The position numbers and the translations under genes were made by a program. The notes under the pieces are model-generated. The model was not told the origin of the DNA. It saw nothing but the letters and a program-made list of their open reading frames with translations, and did no database searches. A DNA stretch of 10,094 bases from an uncultured Alphaproteobacteria bacterium (GTDB lineage: Bacteria > Pseudomonadota > Alphaproteobacteria > UBA7985 > CAJQQZ01), in contig CAJQQJ010000405.1 of NCBI GenBank assembly GCA_905480445.1, forward strand, positions 1 to 10,094, in the 5' to 3' direction. Positions 1 to 6,992 of the stretch are shown here, one piece after another (position 1 is the first letter of the stretch; each line of letters starts with the position of its first letter).

Positions 1-318
1 CAGCAAGGCTTTGTTCATGTCTGCACTGACAGCAAACTCAAGCTCAATAGAACCCCGACCCTGACTTGAGGTCGAAACCATTGATTTCAAATTGTCGAGA
101 CCTGAAAGGGCCTCTTCTTGCCGATTGACAATCTCCCGTTCAATATCAACTGGAGAAGCACCAGTCCAGTTGGTTTGAACAGTAATGACAGGTCTGGAAA
201 CGTCCGGAGCAAGTTGAATTGGAATACGATTAAGCGCAACCAGCCCAAACAGCACCACCAGTAACACGGCTGAAATGACAGCGACGGGTCTGGTTATAGC
301 ATAGCGAATAATGTCCAT
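1..318 (-). CDS. RND efflux transporter permease, N-terminal part (3' end outside window)
   Basis: This is the first 106 codons of an inner-membrane RND permease, a proton-driven exporter that works as a trimer with a periplasmic adaptor and an outer-membrane channel. The reading frame is open from an ATG at 318 to the window edge. It begins MDIIRYAITRPVAV and then has a strongly hydrophobic first membrane helix at about residues 12-30. After the helix comes the typical start of the periplasmic porter domain: a proline/aspartate segment (QLAPDVSRPVITV), then the GASPVDIE motif, then an EEALSGLDNL segment of the kind seen in AcrB/MexB/HAE-1 proteins. The gene follows the adaptor by 14 bases, so the two are almost certainly co-transcribed. 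The ribosome site is weak, which suggests translational coupling. The substrate cannot be told from this part. About 900 residues, including the charged residues of the proton relay, lie outside the window. Confidence 0.85.
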   Translation of the reverse strand, partial: MDIIRYAITRPVAVISAVLLVVLFGLVALNRIPIQLAPDVSRPVITVQTNWTGASPVDIEREIVNRQEEALSGLDNLKSMVSTSSQGRGSIELEFAVSADMNKALL

Positions 319-332
319 CTTATCGTGCTAGC

Positions 333-1442
333 CTATTCCGGTTGGTCGTACTTGATATCCTGGTCAGGTCTTAATCTTTCGTTACCTCTGACTACTGCCA
401 AAGCTCCAGCACCAAGTCCGCTCTTGATTTCTAGTCGATCACCAACTGCGACTCCAAGAACCAAAGGTGTCGCGACGGCTTTACCGTCCATGGCTGCATA
501 GACCATTGCCTGGCCACCCTTTTGAAGGACAGCGTCCTTGTGAACTGTTGGTGCTATTCTACCATCACCCAACGTTAGGAACAGGGTAACAGGTTGTCCA
601 TCCGAGAAGTTAAACTCGCTTGTCGGTAAAGATGCCGAAAATCTTACCACTTGGTTCCTTATGCGACTGTCTTGCTTGGGAAGAACGGCACGAACCTGGG
701 CTTCTCCTGTACTGCCGTCCTGGGTCACAAAAGTAGCCGCTTTACCCGAAGCCATGCTTGGGATGAATTGTGAGGGTACAGATGCTTCTATTTCATAACT
801 ATCGATTGATACCAATTCAAACAAGCCTTCGCCGACCCGGACGTATGATCCAAGGGCAATTGTCCGTCGCACGATGACACCATCGAAAGGTGCGCGGATT
901 TCAGCTTTCTCGACACGGACCTCAGCTATCCGCATTTCTGCTTCTGCAATGTAAACGGCGGCTTGCGCTGATGCGACCGAACTTTCTGAATTGCTCATTG
1001 CGAACTCAGCATTTTCGAGGTTTCTCGGCAAGAAGCCCGAAGTGGATTGCATCATGATCTGGCGCTCAAGCTCGGATTTGCGATGTTCACTTGTTCGCTT
1101 GGCGGCTTTAAGCAACGACTGTGCTTGGGATAACCGAGCCGCTGCACGCGCTAATTCAGCCGTAAGCAAAACAGCGTCAAGCTTAGCGAGAACCTGTCCC
1201 TTTGAAACTTTATCTCCAACTTCTGCAAATACCTCTGCAGCCTGCCCGCCGAATTCTGCAGTTACCGGCCCACTTTGTAAGGACAGAATTCTACCGATGA
1301 CTTCGGCGGAACTTCTAAGCTCCTGCTCTATAACCGCGTCTACCAAAACAGCCGCGGCTCTCCCTTGGGCAAAACTCGGGGCAGGGATCAACAACAAGAG
1401 CGCACAAGGTAGAATAAATCTCTTTGAGAAGTTAGAAAGCAC
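333..1442 (-). CDS. RND efflux periplasmic adaptor subunit (membrane fusion protein, HlyD/AcrA type)
   Basis: This protein links an inner-membrane RND pump to an outer-membrane channel. I chose the GTG at 1442 (369 residues) over an ATG 24 bases upstream. An AGGAG at 1451-1455 lies 8 bases before the GTG, and the protein then opens with a clean signal peptide: basic MLSNFSKR, a leucine-rich core and a cleavage site at PSFA-QG. There is no lipobox cysteine at the cleavage site. Domains follow the family order. A split barrel-sandwich half comes first (GGQAAEVFAEVGDKVSKGQVLAKLD). An alanine-rich alpha-helical hairpin follows at about residues 90-180, then the second half of the sandwich (AEIRAPFDGVIVRR, about 180-195). 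A beta-barrel (VSIDSYEIEASVP) and a membrane-proximal C-terminal region complete it. Length is normal for the family. It sits 14 bases ahead of the permease gene. No dedicated regulator is adjacent. The family call is firm; the substrate is unknown. Confidence 0.87.
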   Translation of the reverse strand: MLSNFSKRFILPCALLLLIPAPSFAQGRAAAVLVDAVIEQELRSSAEVIGRILSLQSGPVTAEFGGQAAEVFAEVGDKVSKGQVLAKLDAVLLTAELARAAARLSQAQSLLKAAKRTSEHRKSELERQIMMQSTSGFLPRNLENAEFAMSNSESSVASAQAAVYIAEAEMRIAEVRVEKAEIRAPFDGVIVRRTIALGSYVRVGEGLFELVSIDSYEIEASVPSQFIPSMASGKAATFVTQDGSTGEAQVRAVLPKQDSRIRNQVVRFSASLPTSEFNFSDGQPVTLFLTLGDGRIAPTVHKDAVLQKGGQAMVYAAMDGKAVATPLVLGVAVGDRLEIKSGLGAGALAVVRGNERLRPDQDIKYDQPE

Positions 1443-1450
1443 GGTGATAT

Positions 1451-1455
1451 CTCCT
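1451..1455 (-). promoter_or_regulatory. Shine-Dalgarno that fixes the adaptor start
   Basis: On the minus strand this reads AGGAG, 8 bases before the GTG at 1442. It has no suitable spacing to the alternative ATG at 1466, and the GTG start gives a standard signal peptide. It therefore decides the start of the adaptor gene. Confidence 0.7.
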
Positions 1456-1660
1456 GATCCATACAAGTTCTTGTAAACCGCCTGTCATTGTGTCGACATA
1501 GTGTACTTTGGATACAGGAAGCTCAACGATCCGCCCCCGGCTCTCCAAATTTGCGATCTGAAGAACTACCATATGACGGGTCACAATGGTTGACGAGTAA
1601 ATCTTTTACAACACCCCGCCAATCACCCCCTGATAACCGCGTAACCCAATCATCGACTGT

Positions 1661-1690
1661 TGCATGGCTATGGCGTGCATGGCTATGGCG
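1661..1690. repeat. Perfect 15-bp tandem duplication
   Basis: The unit TGCATGGCTATGGCG occurs twice without a gap or mismatch, at 1661-1675 and 1676-1690. Each unit itself contains near-repeats of ATGGC. The length is a multiple of three, so it would not shift a frame. No confident gene covers it, and replication slippage is the simplest origin. Confidence 0.9.
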
Positions 1691-2235
1691 CCAAACAAGA
1701 CTCGAAAGCAGGTTCTTAACCTTTGTAACAGCTCGATATCTGGGATTGTTTCGAAAGGTTTAGGTGTGAAACCATAGTCGTTCCGAACCTGGTATTCCTT
1801 TGTGAGCTCAATAAAATCAACGCACAATAGGAAGTTGCCCGTCTACGTAAGAAGGAGGATCGTGCCTCAAGGCGAGGCTGAACCGGCAACCCACGAATTT
1901 TCAATCGGATGATCGTTTAAATGGCTAAATGATTTTATTTGCTATTTTTGTTCATGCTTTAAACCGTGCCAATTTTCACGTTTTAAAAGAAAACTCATAA
2001 CCATTTGTAAAACATACATTTTCTTATGAAGCTGGCATTCTGAGACAATTCTTTCGCTGTTCTAAAGCAATTCATCCTGCAAACTCGAAAGTTTGGGCGG
2101 GACGAACGAGGGTCAGCAATTAGGCGTCATGATCCACCTAAAGAAACTACGAAAACCGGCCTTTATCACGACATTGCCGTGTACGCCATTTTGCAGCCAG
2201 CGTTTTATGTTTCTAAATTTGAGTAACAATAAGTT

Positions 2236-2640
2236 CTAAGCAGCTATCTCAACCCGCTCCGCCACTTGGTTCATTGTTCTATTGTCACCAGTCGCTTCGG
2301 AAGAAATCACTGCTGAAACTGGGATATTACAGTCATCACACAGAGCCGAAATCGCAGTGGCTTCATTGGTCAAAACCAACACCTGTCCTGCTGGTTCAGT
2401 CATGCAGCGGACAAGGTCATTTTCCTGCCGAGAGGTAGCCTGGCTTAGTTCCAATGGAATTTGATCAAAATCAATGAAGAGGTTTTTCAAACGGCGATAA
2501 ACAAGTTCCGAAATAGGGTAAGCGTTGCCGTTCTTGCCTGTTCTCGTGTCAATCACGTGAACGAAAGGAAAGTCGCCTGCTCTGGACAATGCTTCCAGTT
2601 TAAGATCCGCAGCAAGTGTAACGCCAAATTCGTATTTCAT
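2236..2640 (-). CDS. Small conserved-looking protein of unknown function, divergent from the ScfR-like regulator
   Basis: A 134-residue soluble protein with no signal peptide or membrane segment. The start is supported by GAGGA at 2650-2654, 9 bases before the ATG, and by a plausible promoter further upstream. I do not recognise the family with confidence. The order of segments loosely recalls small tyrosine-phosphatase-like proteins of the DUF442/TIGR01244 type: a strand with a VIDTRTGKNG segment at about residues 29-38, a helix with LFIDFDQIPLEL at 54-65, then a hydrophobic strand and loop (QVLVLTNEATAISAL) at 86-100. In a true phosphatase that last loop would carry a catalytic CxxxxxR; here it reads TNEATA with neither cysteine nor arginine. 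If the resemblance is real, the protein is a catalytically dead relative. It shares its upstream region with the regulator gene and may be controlled by it. Gene reality is likely; function is open. Confidence 0.6.
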   Translation of the reverse strand: MKYEFGVTLAADLKLEALSRAGDFPFVHVIDTRTGKNGNAYPISELVYRRLKNLFIDFDQIPLELSQATSRQENDLVRCMTEPAGQVLVLTNEATAISALCDDCNIPVSAVISSEATGDNRTMNQVAERVEIAA

Positions 2641-2681
2641 TTTTCTGTGTCCTCATTTGAATGTGTCTCATTCTTGAAGGT

Positions 2682-2710
2682 AGAATAGCTGCACAATCCG
2701 CTGAGGTAAA
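2682..2710 (-). promoter_or_regulatory. Candidate sigma-70-like promoter for the 134-residue gene
   Basis: Read on the minus strand, TTTACC (2705-2710) and TATTCT (2682-2687) are separated by exactly 17 bases and lie 40-70 bases before the ATG. Each matches the consensus at four of six positions. This is an assignment by eye only. Confidence 0.4.
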
Positions 2711-2735
2711 AAGAAAGAGTGTAAACGTGTTGTGT

Positions 2736-2773
2736 TTTGTCATTAACAGAATTGACAAATGTAATTTTGTAAA
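2736..2773. promoter_or_regulatory. Candidate operator: inverted repeat with linked TTTGTAAA
   Basis: TTTGTCA at 2736-2742 and TGACAAA at 2753-2759 form a perfect 7-bp inverted repeat with a 10-base spacer. ACAAA at 2755-2759 also pairs with TTTGT at 2766-2770 around a 6-base centre. TTTGTAAA at 2766-2773 matches seven of eight bases of the TTTGCAAA half-site that I recall for PccR, an ScfR-family regulator; TTGACAAA at 2752-2759 matches six of eight. The cluster overlaps the -35 box and spacer of the regulator's own promoter. This suggests autoregulation and possibly joint control of the divergent gene. That it is a regulatory site is likely; which protein binds it is inference. Confidence 0.5.
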
Positions 2774-2779
2774 TATTGT
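2752..2779 (+). promoter_or_regulatory. Promoter of the ScfR-like regulator
   Basis: A perfect -35 box TTGACA (2752-2757) is followed after 16 bases by TATTGT (2774-2779, four of six consensus positions). Transcription would begin near 2786, leaving a leader of about 26 bases before the ATG at 2812. This argues against the upstream TTG at 2776, which lies inside the -10 box. Confidence 0.55.
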
Positions 2780-2811
2780 TGTGTTTATTGCTTGGTTTAT
2801 GGAATTTGAAA

Positions 2812-4227
2812 ATGTCACGAGAAAAAACATTTATTGGCCCAAAAGTCAGAGAACTTCGCCAAAAACGCTCGATGACACAGGCAGAACTTGCTTCAGTCGT
2901 TGGCGTTAGTCCAAGCTACATTAATCTCATTGAGCGGAATCAAAGAAGTGCTTCACTGCGCTTCCTTATCGCCTTGTCGGACAATCTCGGCATTGATTGG
3001 CGAGATATCACTGATGGCGAAGGTGATGTCTCGCTTGCTGAGCTCAGGGAAGTGACACAAGACCCTGTGTTCGGAAACATCGAAGTTGATATTGACGAGT
3101 TAAGGACTACCATAGAAAGAGCGCCAAATCTGGCGAGAGGTATGCTGGCCCTCTTCAAAGCCTTTCGGTCTTACGGAGAAATGATAGCCTCCCAGAATGA
3201 AACCCTATCTGACATACAGGGCCTTGGCCCCGTTTCCAGCGAACAACCGGTTCATGATTTTTTCAGGAACAGCCAGAATTACTTTGACGACCTTGAACGA
3301 GGGGCAGCTGACATGCGTTCAAGGCTCAAAATTCACCGAGATGAAGCTTTCTCGCAACTTAAAAACTATCTTGAAGAAGAAAAGGGAATAAAGGTTCGAG
3401 CTGTTCCCGTAGATTTATTGGATAGCAGTCTTAGGTATTATGATCGTCACAAAAAGGAAATCCTTCTTTCAGACGGCTTAGATCACATAAACAAAGTATT
3501 TCAGTTGGTCTATTTGATTGCATTGGTGGATTTTGACGACTTACTCAATGAACTGGTTAGCGGCATCAGCCACCAAACCGAACAAACCATAGCTCGAGCA
3601 AGAGTTGAGCTCGCCAACTATTTCGCTGCGGCCTTTCTAATGCCTTATGATGATTTTTTGCAGGCAGCAGAAAAGCAACAATACGATATCGAAGTACTTG
3701 CCGGAACATTTGCAGTGTCATACGAGCAAGTCTGCCACCGACTAACCACTATGCAAAGGCCTGGCAATAAGGGTGTGCCCTTCTTCTTTATGCGCATTGA
3801 TAAGGGCGGCAACGTTGCCAAACGATTTAATGCAACACCTATTCAACTTGCACGTTTTGGTGGTGCCTGCCCTCGGCTTGATGTTCATTACAGTTTGCGA
3901 GTGCCCGGCCGGATTTTGACTCAAGTTGTCAGAATGCCGGATAACTCAAAATATCTAACAATCAACCGGACCGTAGATCGCCCTTCCGCAAAGTATTCAA
4001 ACGAGGACAAACGTCTGGCGGTCGCCCTAGGTTGCCCCGTGGAATATGCCGAACGCATGGTTTATGGGCAAGTCATTGACCTGAGCCCTAAGGGACCAGT
4101 TACCGAAGTCGGCGTAAACTGTAGACTCTGTCCTCGACACAACTGCGATCAGCGAGCCCATCAACCCTTCGATCACAGCCTTTCCATCGACGAAGATCGT
4201 AGGGGTGTTACTCGCTTCGAGAGTTAA
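2812..4227 (+). CDS. Short-chain fatty acyl-CoA regulator (ScfR/PccR/RamB family), XRE-type transcription factor
   Basis: A 471-residue DNA-binding protein. The N-terminal Cro/C1-type helix-turn-helix spans about residues 9-63 (KVRELRQKRSMTQAELA, then VSPSYINLIERNQR). A long middle region follows, and then an IrrE-like/DUF955 segment at roughly 215-300 (ELANYFAAAFLMPYDDFLQAA) without an HEXXH protease motif. The C-terminal ScfR domain includes the hallmark FAVSYEQVCHRLTTMQRPG and FGGACPR segments. Near the end is a Cys-x2-Cys-x4-Cys cluster (C437, C440, C445). Family members sense acyl-CoA or C2/C3 metabolic state; PccR controls propionyl-CoA carboxylation and RamB controls acetate and glyoxylate genes. 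The ATG at 2812 is preferred because it follows GGA by 8 bases and lies downstream of a good promoter. It is convergent with the serine-cycle operon, and its stop abuts the ppc stop. Its targets are unknown; control of the neighbouring operon is a reasonable but untested idea. Confidence 0.85.
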   Translation: MSREKTFIGPKVRELRQKRSMTQAELASVVGVSPSYINLIERNQRSASLRFLIALSDNLGIDWRDITDGEGDVSLAELREVTQDPVFGNIEVDIDELRTTIERAPNLARGMLALFKAFRSYGEMIASQNETLSDIQGLGPVSSEQPVHDFFRNSQNYFDDLERGAADMRSRLKIHRDEAFSQLKNYLEEEKGIKVRAVPVDLLDSSLRYYDRHKKEILLSDGLDHINKVFQLVYLIALVDFDDLLNELVSGISHQTEQTIARARVELANYFAAAFLMPYDDFLQAAEKQQYDIEVLAGTFAVSYEQVCHRLTTMQRPGNKGVPFFFMRIDKGGNVAKRFNATPIQLARFGGACPRLDVHYSLRVPGRILTQVVRMPDNSKYLTINRTVDRPSAKYSNEDKRLAVALGCPVEYAERMVYGQVIDLSPKGPVTEVGVNCRLCPRHNCDQRAHQPFDHSLSIDEDRRGVTRFES

Positions 4228-6966
4228 TCAACCCGTCCAACCCAGACCGCTTGCCACACAATTCATAGATACCATTAATGAACGCAAGCAATTGTTAGAT
4301 TTCTGCTCACCCTCCAAAGCCCGAAATTCTTTCAAAAGCTCTACTTGCCAAAGGTTAGTTTTGTCGACCAAAGAACCAACCAGCTCCAGGCGCTGATGAA
4401 ACATTGGAAACCGTTCAGAAAGCGAAGATTCACCAGTCAAACTTAACACAGCTTGTTTCGTCAACTCATACTCGGCTTGAACCATTTTCTGAATCACCTG
4501 TGCTTGATCCTGATTTGGTGCCAACTTGGCATAAGCCGAGGCCACATTCAGATTGACCAGTGCTAGGCTTTTTTCAATTTCATCAACGACCAAGCGGAAA
4601 ACTTGTGAGTTCTCGAACATCTCCTGAAGCAAGGCTTTACCTTCGTCCCCCCGAACACTGGCCAAATGATGAAGAGCGGTTCCGAAGCCGTACCAGGATG
4701 TAATCAAATGGCGGTTTTGACTCCAAGCAAAGACCCAAGGAATGGCGCGTAAATCATGAATAGATTTCGCTCCAAATCTTCTCGCTGGGCGAGATCCTAT
4801 GTTGAGAAGAGCCAGTTCTTCAACTGGGCTTGCCGATTGAAAATAATCGATAAAACCTGGCACGTTCAACAGTTGGACATAAGCTGCTTGAGAGGTTCCA
4901 GCTAAAGCATCCATCACTTCATCGTAATCTGGGTTCCTTTTTGACTGGGCATCTCCCGAGTTGGTCAGACTATGTTTCAAAACGGAGGACGACAGCAGTT
5001 CAAGTTCATAGAGCGCGGTACCACGGTTTGCATACTTGCTCGAGACAACTTCCCCCTGCTCCGTAATTCTCATTCTTTGATTAACGGTGTTTTCCGGTTG
5101 AGCAGCAATCACACGACCGATCGGGGCCCCGCCCCGGCTAACTGACCCACCTCGACCATGGAAATACTGAACTTCTATGCCGAGACCATTAGCCGTATCG
5201 GTTATCTTGGATTGCGCTTTGATAAGCTCCCACGTTGAACAAACAAACCCACCATCTTTGTTGGAATCTGAGTAGCCCAGCATCACTTCTTGCAGATTTC
5301 CTTGTCGAGTAATAGAGCGACGAACAGATGGGACCTGGAGGAGCTCTCGAAGGATCTTGGGAGCATTCTGCAGATCGTCTATCGTTTCAAACAAAGGAAC
5401 GATTGGGAGGCTGATTGGTGCAGAACCATCCCTACTTTCAGAAATGCCTGCCCATTTAGCCATAAGGTAAACTGCTAGAAGATCTTCAACTGAGGTTGTC
5501 ATCGATAGGATGAAGCAACCAATTGCTTTCTCACCTAAACCCGAATAGCTTTCTGAAATCAGTTCGAAAAGAGCAATGGCTTCCTGAGTTTCATCACTCA
5601 AAGCATTCCGCTTTTCCGGGAAACCACCGCCTTGCGTCAAAGCCTCTTTTATTACCCGTTGCCAACTTTGAGACGCACTGCCTGAGGCCTCTTCACCAAA
5701 GCCTAACAATTCCGCAACCACTCGGTTAATCACTGTTGAGTTTTGTCGAACGTCAACAGCGACGGTTTGAAACCCGAAAGTTTCAACCTGCCATCGTAAA
5801 GGTCGTATGAAGGAATTGGCCAAAGATCCCGCGTGGATTTTTTCTAACTCACGCTCTAAGAGACCTAGGTCTTTAACCAAATCATAGGTGTCTTTGTAGG
5901 GCAGCGCTGCGCGTTCATCTGGGTGAAGGCTATTTTGAAGACGCGCGAGGATCACCCCTAGGAATTGTCGGAAGTATTCCCCAGGGTTTCTGAATTCAAT
6001 CTGCGGCCTATCTCCAGAAAGCGTCAACGCCTTATCCAAAGCCACCAAGAATTCTTCAGAAGGTTGCGTTATGTTGCCTGAAATCGACAAATTTTTGATG
6101 ACATTTTCAGTTCGCTCAATGAGGAGCGTCAATGAAGTCCGGCGGTTCTCCAACAGAGTTTGCCGCGTGACATCCGCCGTTACATTCGGATTTCCGTCTC
6201 TGTCGCCACCAATCCAGGAGCGAAAACCTAGAAAGGGTTTAATTCCATGACGAGGCAGCCTGCCTTTGCTCTCAAGGCTCGTAGATAACTGCTCATAAAC
6301 TTGAGGCACTACATCAAACAATATTTCCTTAAAGAAATGTAAGCCCCAAGCCACTTCTTGGCTAAGGTTTGGTCGCTCCAAACGCAGCTCTCCAGTCAAC
6401 CAAAGAAGGTCAATTTCATCACGAAGTTCGGCAACCAGTTTGTTGCGCTCAAAGGGAGTCCAGCGTGTTTGCTCAAGATCGACAATCTTCCGGTAGATCC
6501 GACGGTGTAACTCTAAAACGGTAACCCTCTTGCCCTCGGTCGGATGAGCGGTGATCGTTGGAGCCAACTCCAAGCGGGCTAAAGCTTTGTCTAGATCAAC
6601 AGACTGAGGTATCTGTTCTATTGCCTCTGCGAAAGAACCCTCAATCGCTGCGGGACCCTTGTTGGTTTCTTGCCAACGGCGGTCCTTCATCGCAATATTC
6701 TCGCGCGCGATAGAAACTAACTGAAGCCAAATTCCCACCGCTTGAAGCACGTGAATTCTGTTTTCAGGTTCCAAGGCATCAGTTTGCTCAGTCCCTTGCG
6801 CAAGAAACTCAAGAACGGAAGGCTCTCGCTTTTCAATAACGTCCTTCAACAGGGACGCCAGCAAGGGAATAAGTTCTCTATCACGCTCAGCAGCTGTTGT
6901 TGGTTTTTCAATAGTGGCTGCCAGATGTGTCAGAGCATCAAAAGGAATAAGACCTTCAAAGTTCAC
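4228..6966 (-). CDS. ppc: Phosphoenolpyruvate carboxylase
   Basis: This cytosolic enzyme (EC 4.1.1.31) makes oxaloacetate from PEP and bicarbonate, the carboxylation step of the serine cycle. All active-site signatures are present: TAHPTE with the catalytic His at 141, GGDRDGNP at 253-260, MLGYSDSNKDGG at 562-573 and FHGRGGSVSRGG at 602-613. At 912 residues it has normal length and ends in the required C-terminal Gly. I chose the GTG at 6966 because AGGAGG (6975-6980) sits 8 bases before it. The alternative GTG at 6996 would add ten residues and overlap the mtkB stop by 4 bases (GTGA), with only a modest GAGG upstream. Three of the four residues that bind aspartate in the E. coli enzyme appear replaced: K773 by Leu803, R832 by Val863 and N881 by Trp910. 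R587 is kept as Arg611. This suggests weak or absent feedback inhibition. The gene is last in the operon. Confidence 0.95.
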   Translation of the reverse strand: MNFEGLIPFDALTHLAATIEKPTTAAERDRELIPLLASLLKDVIEKREPSVLEFLAQGTEQTDALEPENRIHVLQAVGIWLQLVSIARENIAMKDRRWQETNKGPAAIEGSFAEAIEQIPQSVDLDKALARLELAPTITAHPTEGKRVTVLELHRRIYRKIVDLEQTRWTPFERNKLVAELRDEIDLLWLTGELRLERPNLSQEVAWGLHFFKEILFDVVPQVYEQLSTSLESKGRLPRHGIKPFLGFRSWIGGDRDGNPNVTADVTRQTLLENRRTSLTLLIERTENVIKNLSISGNITQPSEEFLVALDKALTLSGDRPQIEFRNPGEYFRQFLGVILARLQNSLHPDERAALPYKDTYDLVKDLGLLERELEKIHAGSLANSFIRPLRWQVETFGFQTVAVDVRQNSTVINRVVAELLGFGEEASGSASQSWQRVIKEALTQGGGFPEKRNALSDETQEAIALFELISESYSGLGEKAIGCFILSMTTSVEDLLAVYLMAKWAGISESRDGSAPISLPIVPLFETIDDLQNAPKILRELLQVPSVRRSITRQGNLQEVMLGYSDSNKDGGFVCSTWELIKAQSKITDTANGLGIEVQYFHGRGGSVSRGGAPIGRVIAAQPENTVNQRMRITEQGEVVSSKYANRGTALYELELLSSSVLKHSLTNSGDAQSKRNPDYDEVMDALAGTSQAAYVQLLNVPGFIDYFQSASPVEELALLNIGSRPARRFGAKSIHDLRAIPWVFAWSQNRHLITSWYGFGTALHHLASVRGDEGKALLQEMFENSQVFRLVVDEIEKSLALVNLNVASAYAKLAPNQDQAQVIQKMVQAEYELTKQAVLSLTGESSLSERFPMFHQRLELVGSLVDKTNLWQVELLKEFRALEGEQKSNNCLRSLMVSMNCVASGLGWTG

Positions 6967-6974
6967 GTGTCTGA

Positions 6975-6980
6975 CCTCCT
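6975..6980 (-). promoter_or_regulatory. Strong Shine-Dalgarno inside the 5' end of the long ppc frame
   Basis: The minus strand reads AGGAGG, inside a GAGGAGGAGG run, 8 bases before the GTG at 6966. This is the best ribosome site near the ppc start and favours initiation there over the GTG at 6996. Confidence 0.6.
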
Positions 6981-6992
6981 CCTCACTCACGC

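Larger units (their letters stand above)
1443..2235. other. Long gap with no convincing gene
   Basis: Nearly 800 bases separate the efflux operon from the 134-residue gene. Short open frames exist on both strands, but none has a good ribosome site, a known motif or a credible length. The left half (1443-1900) has base composition like coding DNA and carries a tandem duplication. It may be the residue of a decayed gene, though I could not name a parent family. The right half (about 1900-2235) is AT-rich. It contains a small hairpin at 2080-2095 (CAAACT-CGAA-AGTTTG) and one copy of TTTGTAAA at 2004-2011. The efflux promoter should lie here; a weak candidate on the minus strand is TTGAGC at 1521-1526 with CACTAT at 1498-1503. 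I see no tRNA, rRNA, CRISPR or complete insertion sequence. Confidence 0.5.

Noticed and set aside
1432..1584. Minus-strand frame of about 50 residues overlapping the adaptor start (GTG at 1584 or ATG at 1572)
   Set aside because: It reads somewhat protein-like but has no ribosome site or known motif, and it overlaps a well-supported start. It may be a remnant of a decayed gene.
1488..1763. Plus-strand frame of 91 residues in the gap
   Set aside because: No ribosome site, biased Trp/Arg-rich composition typical of a chance frame, no motif.
1606..1827. Minus-strand frame of 73 residues across the tandem repeat
   Set aside because: TTG start without a ribosome site and no recognisable family; the end is made of the repeat itself (AIAM twice).
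1850..1910. Strong AAGGAGG on the plus strand followed by a short frame
   Set aside because: The GTG is only 3 bases away and the frame ends after 16 codons; it is probably a chance match.
2080..2095. Hairpin CAAACT-CGAA-AGTTTG as a terminator
   Set aside because: Only a six-pair AT-rich stem with no T tract after it on either strand and no gene end nearby.
2776..2811. N-terminal extension of the regulator from a TTG
   Set aside because: It lies inside the proposed -10 box and adds a hydrophobic stretch foreign to the family. The ATG at 2812 has a better ribosome site.
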